64,000 bases of DNA from Aspidapion aeneum (Eukaryota; Arthropoda; Insecta; Coleoptera; Brentidae): contig OY755047.1 of assembly GCA_963576565.1 (NCBI GenBank), forward strand, positions 19,847,171-19,911,170. The letters are read 5' to 3'. The notes under the pieces are model-generated. The model saw only the letters and a program-made list of their open reading frames with translations. It did no database searches and was not told the DNA's origin. Below, piece by piece: positions 1 through 12,499 of this stretch. Position 1 is the stretch's first letter; each line of letters begins with the position of its first letter. The position numbers were made by a program, and so were the translations under genes.

Positions 1-179
1 TTTAACCCTTTTTTTTCTGAAAAACAGATTGGTGCTGACGATAACATGTTTATGTTGTTTTTATTAAAAATCAACGGTAGGATATTGAACTGGTAATGAG
101 TGATAGGTTGCTTAATTTATTAACAAGAGGTTGGAAAGTTTCCATCTTGTTATCTTTTAAGATTAAACTCGGTTAAAGT

Positions 180-730
180 TAAAGCCAGAAGGCCAACGAA
201 AAATACAGACCCGTATTTTGCTAATATGGACCTTTTGCAGGCACTTCATTACCTAACTTTATGTCACGATCCTCCACTTTGTTGACGTCACATCCGGGGC
301 TGATTTTTTTTTGATGGTCACGTTACGCCACAGCTGATTGTCTTTAAAATATTGAAGTTGGAATGACAGTTCATGAATATGTGATTTTTTTAAAAATAAA
401 GCCGGTTTTGATATTGTTTTTACTATATACAACTTTTTGACAGTTATCAGCTGTTTACCATAACCAAGGCCAACACAAAAATACAGGCCACGACCCTGAA
501 AAAATCAGCTGTTCTCCGGGGGCTGATTTTTACATTGGATCTTTTGGGAGATCAGACGTTTTTTATGATATTTTCAAAATGGCACTACACATTTCGGCGA
601 AATTTTAGTGAAATATTCTCAGACACTATCCCCATATTCCACCAACCTTTTGTAAGGATGCAAGATGATTAAAAGGTTAAAATCTTCAAAATTTAGCATT
701 CCGTATTTTGAATTCAAATTACCCGCTATG
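180..730. repeat. Inverted-repeat family with CAAGGCCAAC-type ends, left part
   Basis: The stretch 266-425 reappears inverted at 2168-2325 (GTTGACGTCACATCCGGGGC and following), and 460-725 reappears inverted at 2400-2660. Ends resemble CCAAGGCCAAC or CCAGGGCTATC, as in the intact-looking copy at 14650-15224. Non-coding. Bases 1-180 hold nothing recognised. Confidence 0.6.
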
Positions 731-732
731 TA

Positions 733-1997
733 CAGGGTGTCCCAAATTGGGCACTTTTAGGGGGTTTAAGGTACTAGGGGAGACAGAGAAAAACTGACCA
801 CACATTGCAAGGCTCAAATTTCAAGAGAAGACTTATAGTGAAAACCGCATTTTGAAATATCGTCTCGTCTTTGAGCTACGGGGGCTTTTTGAAAAGTCTG
901 CATTTTGGAAGGGGGTCGATAACTTCGTTATTAATGGCAATTTTGATTTAGAGTAAATCGCAATTTTATAGACTTTGTCACGAGGAATTCACCCGCTAAA
1001 TTAAATTTTAACTGTCACTTTTAGTTTTTGAGATATGACATAAAGTTGCATTTTTTCTTATGGAATGGCCTATATTTTAATTAATTTTCGAATTCGTCAT
1101 TGAATTCTTTTCAAAATGATGAATCATATGTCATAGTTTGATTGAGCAGTTTAGGAGATATTCAGCTTTTTCACTTATTTCTAGTGCGCTATGATTTCCT
1201 GCTGAGGAAGGTCAAGGCACTCCAGTATTTTTATTATTTTACACAGTTAAAAATAAGTAAGCCTGGTTTGGAAAAATTGTAATTCAGCTGACCGCCCTCA
1301 AAGCCTAGTTATAAAAAGTAACAAAAATGATACATTTTTCAAAATAAAATTAAAACGCTTTTGTGCAAAATAATTTCATATAAAAGCGTAATGTCAAATT
1401 GTTTAAACAATTGAAAAAATGACAAAACGCCAAGGCGCAAGGCCAGCTTGATTTGCATAGTATAAGACAACAAAACTATAGGAGCATTGAAGTAGGATTT
1501 GACCGCAAGGCTTTCACGTCAATGGCGCATGACGTCATTCAACGCACACTAGACAAAAATAAAAAACTTTAATTATCTCCGAAACAGTGCAATCAAACTA
1601 TGACATCTGATACATCATTTTGAAAAGAATTCAATGACGAATTCGAAAATTAATTAAAATATAGGCCATTCCATAAGAAAAAATGCAACTTTATTTTATC
1701 TCTAAAACAAAAAGTGTTAAAATTTAATTTAGCGGGGAATTCCTCGTGACAAAGTCCATAAAATTGCAATTTACTCTAAATCAAAATTTCCATTAATAAC
1801 GAAGTTATCGACTTCCTTCCAAAATGCAGACTTTTCAAAAAGCCCCCGTAGCTCAAAGACGAGACGATATTTCAAAATGCGGTTTTCACTATAAGTCTTC
1901 TCTTGAAATTTGAGCCTCGCAATGCGTGGTCAGTTTTTCTCTGTCTCCCTTAGAAGTACCTTAAACCCCCTAAAAGTACCCAATTTGGGACACCCTG
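733..1997. mobile_element. 1.27-kb foldback MITE with ~460-bp arms and TA duplication
   Basis: The arms 733-1190 and 1540-1997 are inverted copies. The outer ends are identical, CAGGGTGTCCCAAATTGGG, and each is flanked by TA (731-732, 1998-1999). Removing the element joins flanks that match the uninterrupted sequence at 14930-14970. This indicates insertion into an older repeat with a TA target duplication, typical of Tc1/mariner-type MITEs. No transposase remains. Bases 1190-1540 between the arms are AT-rich and non-coding. Confidence 0.75.
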
Positions 1998-1999
1998 TA

Positions 2000-2970
2000 C
2001 CTACCGCATGCCAACTGTTATATTTGACATGTATTTGACTTTGTCATCTGTGTTGGTCACATTTGCTTCTGTTTTAAATTTACTTTTAGTGTAAGCTAAT
2101 GAAGCGGCTCTGAAAAATTAAGGATTACTATACATTAAAAAAAAATTGTTCTTCAAGAATATAATAAAAACAATCTTAAAACCGGCTTTATTTAAAAAAA
2201 AAATCAAATATTTATGAACCGTCATTCCAACTTCAATATTTTAAAGACAATCAGGTGTGTCGTGACGCAACCATCAAAAAAAAAATCAGCCCCGGATGTG
2301 ACGTCAACAAAGTGGAGGATCGTGGCCCGTCCGTTTTGATAGCCCTGGCTCACACAAAAATGAAGTTTAAAGCAGAATCAAATGTGACAGTTGGCATCTG
2401 GTACATGGCGGGTAATTTGTATTCAAAATAAGGAATGCGAATTCTTGAAGATTTTAACCTTTTAATCATGTTGCTTCCTTACAAAACTTTGGTGGAATAT
2501 CGAGATGGTGTCTGAGAATATTTCACTGAAATTTCAAGGAAATGTGCCATTTTGAAAATATCATAAAAAAACTTCGGACCTCCCATAAGACCCAATGTAA
2601 AACTCAGCCCCCGGAGATCAGCTGATTTTTTCAGGGTTGTGGCCTCTATTTTTGTGTTGGCCTTGAATGGCCTTGAATCATCTTGCAAAAGTTTGGTGGG
2701 ATATCGGGATGGTGTCTGGAATATTTCACTGAAACTTCGCGAAAATCTGTATTGCCATTGGGAAAATATCACAAATAAACCTCTATCCGCCGATAAGACC
2801 CAATGTAAAATTCAGCCCTCCAACAACAGCTGATTTTTTCAGGGTCGTGGCCTGTATTTTTTTGTTGGCCTTGCTTTGTGTTGTTACCAAAGTGTCACAA
2901 ATCATCTGCAGGCAGGGGAGTATGACGTCACAATAGTCGCGGATAATGGTCCGTTCGTTTTTATGGCACT
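2000..2970. repeat. Inverted-repeat family with CAAGGCCAAC-type ends, right part
   Basis: This continues the family interrupted by the 733-1997 foldback. Two similar units (2440-2660 and 2665-2880) sit head to tail, each ending in CAGCTGATTTTTTCAGGG and then a TGTTGGCCTTG-like end. Short ORFs here are incidental. Confidence 0.55.
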
Positions 2971-3169
2971 GGTTAAACTTTAATATTTGGGTCATGTTTT
3001 TTGTTTACAAATTCCTTTGAAAATTGGAAGACGGTGAGCTGGATAATTTTTGCATAACTCTACACGCTTTTTTCTAAAAATACCATATCTATTAACTAAT
3101 AGGTAGTTTTGTTCATTTAAATTTTAAGAAAAGATCCATTCAAGCTCGGATTTAAGGGGAAAAATATAT

Positions 3170-4525
3170 GCCCAGATCCGCGCCTGGTGGGGCCATATTG
3201 ATGCGAAAAAACCACACCCTGTGCTAAGATTCGAAAAAAAACGTCATTTAGCGAATTTTAAGTTAGGGAATCCCATAAGAACAAAATAGCCAAATGTTGA
3301 AACTGCATATTGCAAAAATTACACAGTTTATCAACAAAAGCACCAAGTTGCAGTATGGTGGGGCCATAGAGATGCAAAAAAATCACACCCTGAGTTAAGA
3401 TTCGGAAAAACGTCATTTAGCGAATTTTAGGGTAGGAAATCCCATAAGACAAAAGATGGCCAAGTTTTGATAATTCATATTTAAAAAACTATACAGTGTA
3501 TCAACAAAAGCAGCGAGTTGCAGTATGGTGGGGCCATAGAGATGCGACAAACAGACCCTGAGTTAAGATTTGATAAAACGCCATTTAGTGGATTATGGGG
3601 TAGGGAATCCCATAAGAACAAAATGGCCAAACTTTGAAAATTCTTATTTTAAAAACTATATAGTTTGTCAACAAAAGCACCGAGTTGCAATATGGTGGGG
3701 CCATAGAGATGCGAAAAAACCACAGCCTGAGTTAAGATTCGGAAAAACGTCATTTAGCAAATTTTAGGGTAGGTAATCCCAAAAGACCAAAATGGCCAAA
3801 CTTTGAAAATTCGTATTTTTAAAACTATACAGTTTATCAACAAAAGCACCGAGTTGCAGTATGGTGGGGCCATACAGATGCGAAAAAACCCCACCCTGAG
3901 TTAAGATTCGAAAAAACGTCATTTAGCGATTTGAGGAGGGATAACGTGGTAATTACCCCCCCCCCCCTTAGAAAAAAAATTTGTTTAATAAATAAAGGAC
4001 TTAACAGATAATTACCCCCCCTCGAAAAAAAATAAATGCATAAATATTTTTTTGGACTTGATTGAACTTATTATAGCCAGTCTATTTTTTAAGTGATGAG
4101 TAATAAGCTGAATTTTAGTAAATAGCTTAAATGTCAATTCATAGTGGCTGTAAAAAAATTCATTAGGTGGCAAATCAAAGTGGTTTTGCAGTCAATAAAT
4201 ATTTAAAGCCACACCCTGAGTTAAGATTCGGAAAAACGTCATTTAGCGAATTTTAGGGTAGGGAATCCCATAAGACCAAAATGGCCAAACTTTGAAAATT
4301 CATATTTTTAAAACTGTATAGTTTATCAACAAAAGCACCGAGTTGCAGTATGGTGGGGCCATAGAGATGCGAAAAAACCCCACACCCACAACGGAAAAGC
4401 GTCATTTAGCAAACTTTAGGGTAGGAAATCCCATAAGACAAAAAATGGCCAAGTTTTGAAAATTCATATTTCAAAAACTATACAGTGTATCAACAAAGGC
4501 ACCGAGTTGCAGTATGGTGAGACCC
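3170..4525. repeat. Satellite-like tandem repeat, ~169-bp unit
   Basis: The phrase GGGGCCATAGAGATGCGAAA recurs near 3191, 3362, 3532, 3699, 3868 and 4357, with spacings of 167-171 bases inside the first block. Each unit also contains AAACGTCATTTAGCGAATTT and a run ending CACCGAGTTGCAGTATGG. About seven units are visible, interrupted by the block at 3926-4205. Confidence 0.85.
3926..4205. repeat. Duplicated block, first copy (pre-insertion form)
   Basis: This runs from GATTTGAGGAGGGATAA through C-rich tracts and TTATTATAGCCAGTCTATTT to AGTCAATAAATATTT. It is repeated at 4527-5095, where a MITE interrupts it. The block lies inside the satellite array, so the array and the block were duplicated together. 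Confidence 0.75.
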
Positions 4526-4526
4526 A

Positions 4527-5095
4527 AGCGCGGATTTGAGGGGGGATAAAGTGGTAATTACCCCCCCCCCCCTTAGAAAAAAATATATGCACTTTTGTTT
4601 AATAAATAAAGGACTTAAGGCCGCTTGACATGGTGCATGACAATAAAATTATCAAATCCAGCTGACTGTTGCAGGCAATCCATTTTTATCGGTCCGGTGC
4701 CATTTTTTTGCATGCAAACTGCACTTGCATGCAAACTGGGGAATTTTTACCTAGATTCTGGGGAATCAATGCATGGCCATGCACAATGTCAAACGAAAAG
4801 AAGATTTTGTGCAGGCAACAATTTGACTGAAATTTTTTGCTTGCAAATATTTGCAGCGCGTCATGCACCATGTCAAGCGGCCTTTAACAGATAATTACCC
4901 CCCTCGAAAAAAAAATAAATGCATACATATTTTTTTAGACGACAATTATTCATTAAACTTATTATAGCCAGTCTATTTTTTAAGTGATGAGTAATAAGCA
5001 GAATTTTAGTAAATAGCTTAAATGTCAATTCATAGTGGCTGTAAAAAATTCATTAAGTGGCAAATCAAAGTGGTTTTGCAGTCAATAAATATTTT
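4527..5095. repeat. Duplicated block, second copy (carries a MITE)
   Basis: Same sequence as 3926-4205 except for the 266-bp insertion at 4618-4883. The first copy therefore serves as an empty-site control. From 5100 to 5690 no further feature was recognised. Confidence 0.75.
4618..4883. mobile_element. PIF/Harbinger-like MITE, 266 bp, TTA duplication
   Basis: There are perfect 24-bp terminal inverted repeats beginning AGGCCGCTTGACATGG. TTA lies directly outside both ends (4615-4617 and 4884-4886). The empty site GGACTTAACAG is present in the sister block near 3990. A 3-bp TTA duplication with GGCC-rich ends is the usual PIF/Harbinger signature. An ORF of 89 codons across it is a by-product of the palindrome. 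Confidence 0.85.
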
Positions 5096-5689
5096 TTAAA
5101 AATATTATTTTAGAAAACATCCTGTGTTTTATTATATGTTAAGGACGAGACCTTTTTGTGACAGGTCAGTTAATGGTGACACATAAAAGATACTTCAAAA
5201 TTTTAAAAACCTTTTGAGAATACATCTGTGTGCCATCACTAGTTTTATTTCAGTTAAAAGGGTCAATGGCGTACGCCAAATTGTTTCGTGCCGAAAAGTT
5301 TATCGAAATACGTAATACCTAAACGATTTTTATTTTTGCAAAATCATAATTATTTGTTATTGTTAAACTAACTCTAAAAACGTTTAAACACAATATTTTT
5401 AAAAGGTTTTATTTTGTGCTTTCGTTTGAAAGTAGAGAGTTTTTTCAAGGCTTATTTAACACTTCGATTTGCTTGTGGTAATCACTGCAACTGCGCTGTA
5501 TCTAAATGTCCTTAGCGGTAATTAACCACTGCCATAAGCTACGAGTTCCTTTCCTTAAATGGTTGTGGGGATTTTTATTGTTTAAATTTACAGGTTTTTT
5601 GCGCAGCAAAACTGAGATTTTTTTTTAGATATTTTCCACATATTTTATGAATAAAATGATAAAATAGCATAAAATAGGACATATTGTGA

Positions 5690-6035
5690 GACCCGTACTC
5701 CCCCCCCCCCTCGACTTCTCAGGCCCCTGCCAAGAGATATTCCTGGGTGCGGCACTGCCAGTTTTCAACATACAGAATATTTATTTTTACAAAATAGCCT
5801 AAAATTTTCATTTAAGATTTAATAAATTGGAGTGATTATTTTAAATGTGATCCTAAAACTCCGTGAAGAATGGATCGTGGTAATGGTAGTCGTAGTGGCA
5901 AGGGTGCACCCAGGAGGGTTCGGGGCCTGTGCCTTCCCCCAAGCCTAAGATTTTTAAATATATTTTCCACATATTTCATGAATAAAAGCAAAAACTAGCA
6001 TAAACTATGACCTAATGGGGTCTCGCCCCCCTCCT
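5690..6035. repeat. G/C-homopolymer repeat fragments (hAT-like MITE family)
   Basis: Two fragments (about 5690-5760 and 5895-6035) share the text TTTTCCACATATTT(C/T)ATGAATAAA and runs of C with the elements at 21717, 28760, 31256 and 56535. These are decayed copies of the same family. Ends and target duplication are not preserved here. Confidence 0.45.
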
Positions 6036-6036
6036 G

Positions 6037-6997
6037 CCCACATAGCACAAAAATCACATCAATATTAAATTAACGTGAACAAAAATGACAAAGTTTTTTT
6101 TTACTTGAAAACAACCTCATACCATGTAATATTTATTTTGTTAAATCTACATGCTTAAAGAAAAATTAAAAACAAGGAGAAATCAAGCTATAAAAATGTA
6201 GTTTTTGCTAAAGTTTCTGGTGCTGTGTATAGAACGTGTTTTTTACTCTCGTTATTTTATGTACCAAATTCACACTTGAAAAGTCCTACACAACATGTTT
6301 TAAAACGCACTAGATTAAGACTTCTAAAACCTACTAACTTTCTGCGTCTTTTTTGGTCACGTTTTTTTAATAACATTTTTTTAACTTAAAAGAGACGCGA
6401 AAGGAAGTTATAAAAGTTCACTAGTTTAAGACTACAACACTTCAAGACAATTTTAAAGATGGCGCTCAAGCCAAGACAACATATCTATATATCTATCTAT
6501 ATACATTATATTTTTTTTAAAGCTAAACAAGATTTTTTAACAACAAACACTTTCACAGAATATTAATGTGTCTTTATCAGGTTAATAACAGATACGTCGT
6601 GATCGTGAAAGATCAGGGATTAGTTCCCTAACAGGTTTTTGGAGTTTAGATGCCTAAGCACTGCCTGATAGATTTCGTCAAAGTGAAAAATGCCGACAAT
6701 AGGGGGCGCTGCTGCTAGCAAAATCTCAAAAATATTCGGTAGATAAGGGATGCAAGTCGCGTTTTAAAATTCGAGTGGAAAAGGCGTGAATCTAATGTGA
6801 TTTTAACGTTCATAAAAATCACTTGAAACTAACGTAAAAATATTGCTGTTTTAATTTGATAATGGCTTTATTACAATGCAGTTTTTAGCAACGTTATTTT
6901 TTATAACGGTAATGAATGACCTATTAAGCTTTTAAAATCAACGTTTTTTTTTCTCACGCCTTTTTTACGTATAAAACACGTGATTGTGCTATGTGGG
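6037..6997. mobile_element. ~960-bp terminal-inverted-repeat element, copy 1
   Basis: It starts CCCACATAGCACAAAAATCAC and ends with the complement (GTGATTGTGCTATGTGGG). A second copy, similar along its whole length, lies at 18245-19235. The interior is non-coding but conserved between copies, including ATGGCGCTCAAGCCAAGACA and GGCGCTGCTGCTAG. No clear target duplication could be read. The superfamily is unknown. Confidence 0.75.
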
Positions 6998-6999
6998 TG

Positions 7000-8020
7000 G
7001 TTGCGCTATTAGTAGTGGTTGTTAAACACTACCACAACGACTGTCAATGTTGTCAAAATTTTAAGCGTTTCCAAATCTCCCTGAAAATTGCTTAATTTTT
7101 TGTAAAGCATTTTGTCGATTTAAAAAGTAGACATTTACCCATTTAAATTGAAATTCAGTACCTACAAAATAAATTTTTTACATGAACCTTATGTGTTGAC
7201 CCTTCTTTGGTTACATAAAGAACATTTTTTATGTCCAAGCTGCGTTAAAATGTTTTTTTAACAAATTAATTATTTAAAGACGGATTTTAAAAATAACTTT
7301 TTTTCGCACGCCTATGTTTAAAAAATGTATTAAATTACCTATGTAGGCGTAGTTTTTTCGTTGCCATTTTGGCTTTAATTAAACAAGTGGTCAAAATTTC
7401 GAAAAACTATGTAGCAGCCACATATGTTTACATCCTCTGTTTATAATGATCCATATCTAAATCCTGACGGGAATTAAAAAAGAGAGAGGTATTAAAAGTT
7501 AGAACCCTATTTAACCCCTTAGGCTTGTCTTGCTTAAAAATGTTGAAAATGGCATGAGACCAGTTATCGTTTTCTAAGAAAATTAGTTTTCCTTCAATAT
7601 AGTTTATAAGTGTTTTAATTTGAATAATTTTTTATTTAATTTTAGCATTTTTCTTCAGGCAAATCGATATTTTGAATAAAACTCAAATACTTGATTTGGA
7701 AAACAGTTTTTTGTTATTTGAAATACTGAACTTCTTTTCAAAACGACATACCAAGGAAAATAAGATATTGTTAGAAAGCAGACGTCGCCCTTAAGTGAAA
7801 TCAACTTGCTTTGAGAGAAGAAAATATTATCATAAAAATATCAAAATCTTAATTTACTTCCGTCCCCTATAAATGTAAAGTTTTGAAAGGCTGATAGGAA
7901 AAAATTAGAAAACCTCAAAATTTTAAATAAGGCATTGCAAAAGATTTGAACAATATTCCGTATATTTTACTACTTCAAAACTTTAATATTACCTATCCAA
8001 ATCCTTTGAAAAAGGAGTGA
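7000..8020. other. No feature recognised
   Basis: AT-rich sequence with stops in all frames and no clear repeat structure, apart from a few lines near 7860-8020 that match the family at 10300-10440. Confidence 0.5.
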
Positions 8021-8023
8021 AAT

Positions 8024-8380
8024 CGTAACAAAAACAATTCATGTAAAAAAAAGCGAAAATGATATTCCGTAAAAAGAATTGAGATAGAAGTAAAGCCAAG
8101 TTCTCCAATACAAATTTTAAAATGAAACGTTTTTGCTAGTTTGGAAATGTTTTTCTAAACTTGGCTATTACGGCTGCAAATGACTCTTAGGCACAGTGCT
8201 AAATTGAACATAAAGAAGTTTGGCTGTAATAGCAAAGTTTAAAAAAAACATATCCAAACTAGTAAGAAATTTTTATTTAAAAATTTGTATTGGAGAACTT
8301 GGCTTTACTTTTATCTCAATTCTTTTTACGGAATATCATTTTCGCGTACTTGGCTTTTTTTTACATCAAATGTTTTTGTT
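8024..8380. repeat. Palindromic repeat (CTAGTTTGGAAAT family), copy 1
   Basis: The left arm reads CGTAAAAAGAATTGAGATA, then CTAGTTTGGAAATG, then TAAACTTGGCTATTACGGC. The right arm repeats it in reverse (TTGGCTGTAATAGC, then CCAAACTAGTAAG, then CTCAATTCTTTTTACGG). Other copies or half-copies occur at 10440-10600, 21685-22005, 24207-24340, 27240-27510 and 31790-32150. Confidence 0.7.
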
Positions 8381-8809
8381 ATTATAAATTATATCAAAAA
8401 TATTCGAAATACCTTAAAGATAGACCAGACGTTACCAATCGGTTTTTTAAATCAAGAAGCAGGAAATTAATAAAAAAAATAGGTACAAAACATAGAATAA
8501 GAACACAATTTAACAATTTGCGACGAGACCCACTAGGAAGTGTGACTGAAACGGAAACAACGTTTACTTTATGATTTTTTTTAGTGTTGACATCTGACTT
8601 GATGCCCTATGTGCACACATACACACATACATAGAATAAAGTACATTTTACACATGCATTACTTACTAACACATGGCCTACGCGTTTATATTTTTAACTC
8701 AAAATCGTAAACAAAAGAAAGTAAATTTCAAATCTAGGGTGGCATGTTTTGATTAACGAGCATACTGCATGTATGAATAAATGTGCTCTAATTTCAGTTT
8801 CCCTTTCAG

Positions 8810-9480
8810 TAGTGTACCCAGGAATATGAATATATTTGGGGGGGCCAAGGGAGTCATGCACGTTCCCCGAACTGAGGGCGCAGCAGTGCCCTATCTAAAA
8901 ATCTACTTCGGAATGAGCTACGAAACTCAAACTGCACGGTCGCAGATCTTCATTTAACAATCCCTCCAAGTTTCAAGGACTTTCATAACGTAGTAAATTA
9001 GTTCCGAAATTTGAAAAAACGTCGAAATTGCCACATGCTGCAAAGCTGAAATATGGCAGACTGATACTACTGATAGAAATTATGACCAAATTCTTGGAAA
9101 AAATCAAAATACTCCAAAATTCTAATTTACTTCCCTCCCATATACAAGGAAAGCAGTAGCGTGCCCTGGATAAAGGGGCATCATTTGTTTTTGCGTTAAA
9201 TTTAGTTTTTCTATTTGTTTCTCAAAGGACGCCAGGGGCGCCAAGCGCAGGGGGGAGGGGGGCGCCAAGCGCAGAGGGGAGGGGGGGCGTTCTCTCCCCC
9301 TGGCCCCCTATACGACACGCCACTGATGTAAAGTTATGTGCCAACTTTCAGAAACTCTAGAGAGCTGAGCTTTGGCAGACTGATAGGAACAATGATAACA
9401 CTATGGGAAAATACTCTGCCAATATATGGGCCCCTAAGCTCACACTAGGTACTATAGTTATAGTGTACTTGTGAGCTAAT
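8810..9480. repeat. Mixed repeat fragments
   Basis: A decayed GTACCCAGGAATAT-type hAT-like piece (8811-8880) is followed by ~143-bp-unit sequence (GCTACGAAACTCAAACT, then GAAATTTGAAAAAACGTCG, then TGGCAGACTGATA). A second G-rich piece (9220-9330) is followed by another unit fragment. Non-coding. Confidence 0.5.
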
Positions 9481-9484
9481 ATAA

Positions 9485-9845
9485 CTAAAAACTGAAATAT
9501 ATTTTATTTAACTCCAGACTAAATTACCTTTTGTTTGATACCACACAAGCCATGTTTTGACTTAAACTCAAATTTTTGAAATCTACCCCCACCCTTAAAA
9601 AAAAACAAAAAACTAAAATGTATTTTGTTAAACTCCGGACTCAATTACCTTTCGTTTGATATCACACACGCCATATTTTCACTTAAACTCTAATTTTTAA
9701 AATATACCCCCACCCTTTTTTTTTAAATAAATTAAAATGTATTTTGTTTAACTGCAGACTCAATTACCTTTCGTTTGATATCACACACGCCATACTTTCA
9801 CATAAACTCTAATTTTTTAAATCTACCCCCACCCTTTTATTTGGT
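9485..9845. repeat. Three tandem copies of a ~118-bp unit
   Basis: The unit contains AACTCCAGACTAAATTACC, TTTGATACCACACAAGCC and then a CTACCCCCACCC tract. Copies begin near 9490, 9610 and 9730. Confidence 0.75.
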
Positions 9846-9867
9846 TTCTGTTCGGTGGATTTTGTTC

Positions 9868-9976
9868 ATTTTTAAATGGGACCTTCTCGACTCAAGACCC
9901 AGCCTAGGTACCAAATTTCATTAAAATCGGCCAAGCGGTTTTTGAGTTATGCGCGTTGGTCGTTACAGACAGACAT

Positions 9977-10033
<57 letters not shown>

Positions 10034-10150
10034 TAGACAGACGGCGCAACAAAAAAGTTTCAAAATCATCTGAAACGCAAAGATATATAAAAATTTTTGA
10101 AATCGGAGCAACTTTTTTTTTCTCGAAAAAATTAGGATCACCATAGCTCA
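9868..10150 (+). repeat. GACA microsatellite with conserved flank, copy 1
   Basis: The flank CCTAGGTACCAAATTTCATT, then TTTGAGTTATGCGCGTTGGTCG, leads into (GACA)n at about 9967-10043 and then AAAAGTTTCAAAATCATCTG. The same flank-repeat-flank order recurs at 50215-50375. The microsatellite is therefore part of a mobile repeat, as is common in arthropods. Confidence 0.75.
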
Positions 10151-10199
10151 CACTACTATAGTATAGTAATGTGTGAGCTAAAATTTAAAAAGTTAAAAA

Positions 10200-10600
10200 T
10201 TTTAATTTACTTTCCTCCCCTGCAAATGTAAATTTATGTAAAAGGCACATTGCCCACTTCCAGAAACGCTAGAGAGCTGAGCTTTGAAATGCTGATAGAA
10301 ACTATGATAAAAACGTAGGAAAAAATTAAAAAACGTCAAAATTTTAAATAAGCCATTGCAAAAGTTTTGAACAATATTCCGCATATTTTACTACTTCAAA
10401 ACTTAAATAATATCCAAATCCTTTAAAAAAGGAGTGAAATCATAACAAAAACATTTCATGTAAAAGAAATCCAAGTGAAAATGATATTCGGTAAAAAGAA
10501 TTGAGAAAAAAGTAAAGCCAAGTTTGCCAAGACAAATTTTAAAATGAAAGGTTCTTACTAGTTTGGAAATGTTTTTCTAAACTTGGCTATTAATAGTAAA
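10200..10600. repeat. ~143-bp-unit fragment joined to half a palindromic repeat
   Basis: 10200-10350 matches the units at 26330-27180 (CCACTTCCAGAAACGCTAGA). 10440-10600 matches the left arm of the palindrome at 8024. The same order occurs at 26900-27480, so the two parts belong to one composite mobile repeat. Confidence 0.6.
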
Positions 10601-10607
10601 AGTCCCC

Positions 10608-11145
10608 AAATACTTTTACTTTGGGACACTCTGTATTTTAGTCTGCGTTTAACAAGGGTAGCTTTATTTCATATCGCAATCGATTAATCAATTAATCTAT
10701 GGCACATCCTGAAATATCTATTGACGGGGGGGGGGGGAGGCTTTTGGGGGGCCCGAGAACTCATAATGTCGTATTTTATACTATTTTATCTTTTTATTCG
10801 CGAAATATGTGAAAAATATCTAAAAACATATTGGGCATGGGGGGGGGGCATAATTTATTTATTTATCAAAAGAAAAGTTTTTACTTTGGGACACTCTGTA
10901 TTATAGTCTGCGTTTAACAAGGGTAGCTTTATTTTATATCGCAATCGATTAATCAATTAATCTATGGCGCACCCAGAAATATCTATTGAGGGGGGGCGAG
11001 GCTTTTGGGGGGCCCGAGAACTCATAATGTTGTATTTTATACTATTTTATCTTTTTATTCGCGAAATATGTGAAAAATATCTAAAAAAATATTGGGCATG
11101 GGACAGGGGCATAATTTATTTATTTATCAAAAGAAAAGTTTTTTC
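10608..11145. repeat. Tandem duplication, two copies of ~267 bp
   Basis: Both copies run from TTTTACTTTGGGACACTCTG through CAATCGATTAATCAATTAAT and a G-rich tract to TTATTTATTTATCAAAAGAA. The second copy starts near 10876. Each contains a G-rich CCCGAGAACTCATAATG segment of the hAT-like MITE family. Confidence 0.8.
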
Positions 11146-11149
11146 CTAG

Positions 11150-12490
11150 TTTCTAGCGTAGGTACCTGACCTATGCTTACTATGATGAACCTACCTATAG
11201 ATACCTCATAAAATAAATAAGAAATCATCTTCGTTTGTAAATACATGACATTTAAAACACCCTATATATTCGGATATACTAACGAATGCTTTGGAAACTA
11301 AATTGAGCACATTAAAACATATTAAAATGAGGATATTTCCGGATATTTGTAGCCCAAACTCAAAATAATTTTATTTTTCTATTTCCCGATCAGTTTCCGC
11401 TTTTTTTCCGCTTTCGATTATTTTTAAACCGATTTTTTGGTTGCCAGAAAAAAGTTGAAAAGCTATTCCAAACTTCCTTTCCCAATTTCCTGTTTGATGT
11501 AACCCCTAATTATCACAAACGGCCTTAGCGAGAACAGACATATCTACACGTTTTCCCGCGCGATTTTATTTTTTTGGTTATTTCCGCTTTCCAAAATGTT
11601 TTTAGAGTCTTAAAAAAATAGAGCTATGTCTATAAAAATGTCATCGTGACGAAACTAAGAGCCAGTGAGCTCCTGCTCCATATACATGGTTTTCCAGATA
11701 AAAGTAACTATAGTTGATGTTGTATTAAAGTGGCAAAAAGCCTTAAAAAATTAGTGTTTCGCTTTGTACATGCAGTGTGCCGCTCGGGGTTTAATGTTCG
11801 AAGGATAAAACACTAAGACCTTTTAAAGGAGAGATCAAATAGGTACTTACCTAATAAATAAAAATCCGAAACATAAAAGAGGATCCAAAATTATATTAAA
11901 ATATGCGCAAATATTGATTTAGTTGCAAAAACGGTAATTTGTTTTGTAAAAAGCTCCGTCATAATTTGTTTGACATAAACAGTCAAAACAACAACGAATA
12001 GAAAACGTCAAAGCCCGGCTAAATCAATTATATGTTCGTAACAGCCAGATAAGAGTATATATGTTCCTTTCTAATGCAATCGTTTAGAAGAAGACATCAA
12101 TAAAAAGCAAGTAAAATAGTAAGCTAATGACTAATTAGTGCAGTGCCTCATTTTGGGAATCAATATCAATGTACCCCTCTACTCCCTTCCCGCCCATCAA
12201 GGTTTTGATGACGCGGTGTCACTTTAATACAACATCAAGTATAGATGAGTATTTCTGAAACCTCCTCAAGCTTAAAATTAGTGCTTTCTCCCAAAGGAAA
12301 TATAAACATAATTTACCAAGTCTTGTAGACAAGACCAATGCTTTTTGAACTAGCCAAAACTTTTCAATTCGGTACGATTTTTGCAAAAATTTTTACCCTT
12401 CTCTTCTTTAATTTAGTTTTGTCTAAATGTTTTTTCTTTGCCACCATGGTGTCCAAAAGGAACTTAATTTTTCAAAAATTTTTTACTGCC
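11150..12490. other. No feature recognised
   Basis: AT-rich, stops in all frames, no clear inverted or tandem structure. The G-poor stretch near 11640-11800 could be old unique sequence. Confidence 0.5.
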
Positions 12491-12499
12491 GCCAACGAC

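Noticed and set aside
3170..4525. CRISPR-like array
   Set aside because: The ~169-bp units are near-identical throughout with no repeat/spacer alternation, which is eukaryotic satellite structure.
4625..4894. ORFs of 89 and 61 codons on both strands
   Set aside because: They span a palindromic MITE with defined TIRs and a TTA duplication. No domains.
9876..10146. ORFs rich in TDRQ or SVCL repeats
   Set aside because: They are translations of the GACA microsatellite in different frames, not proteins.
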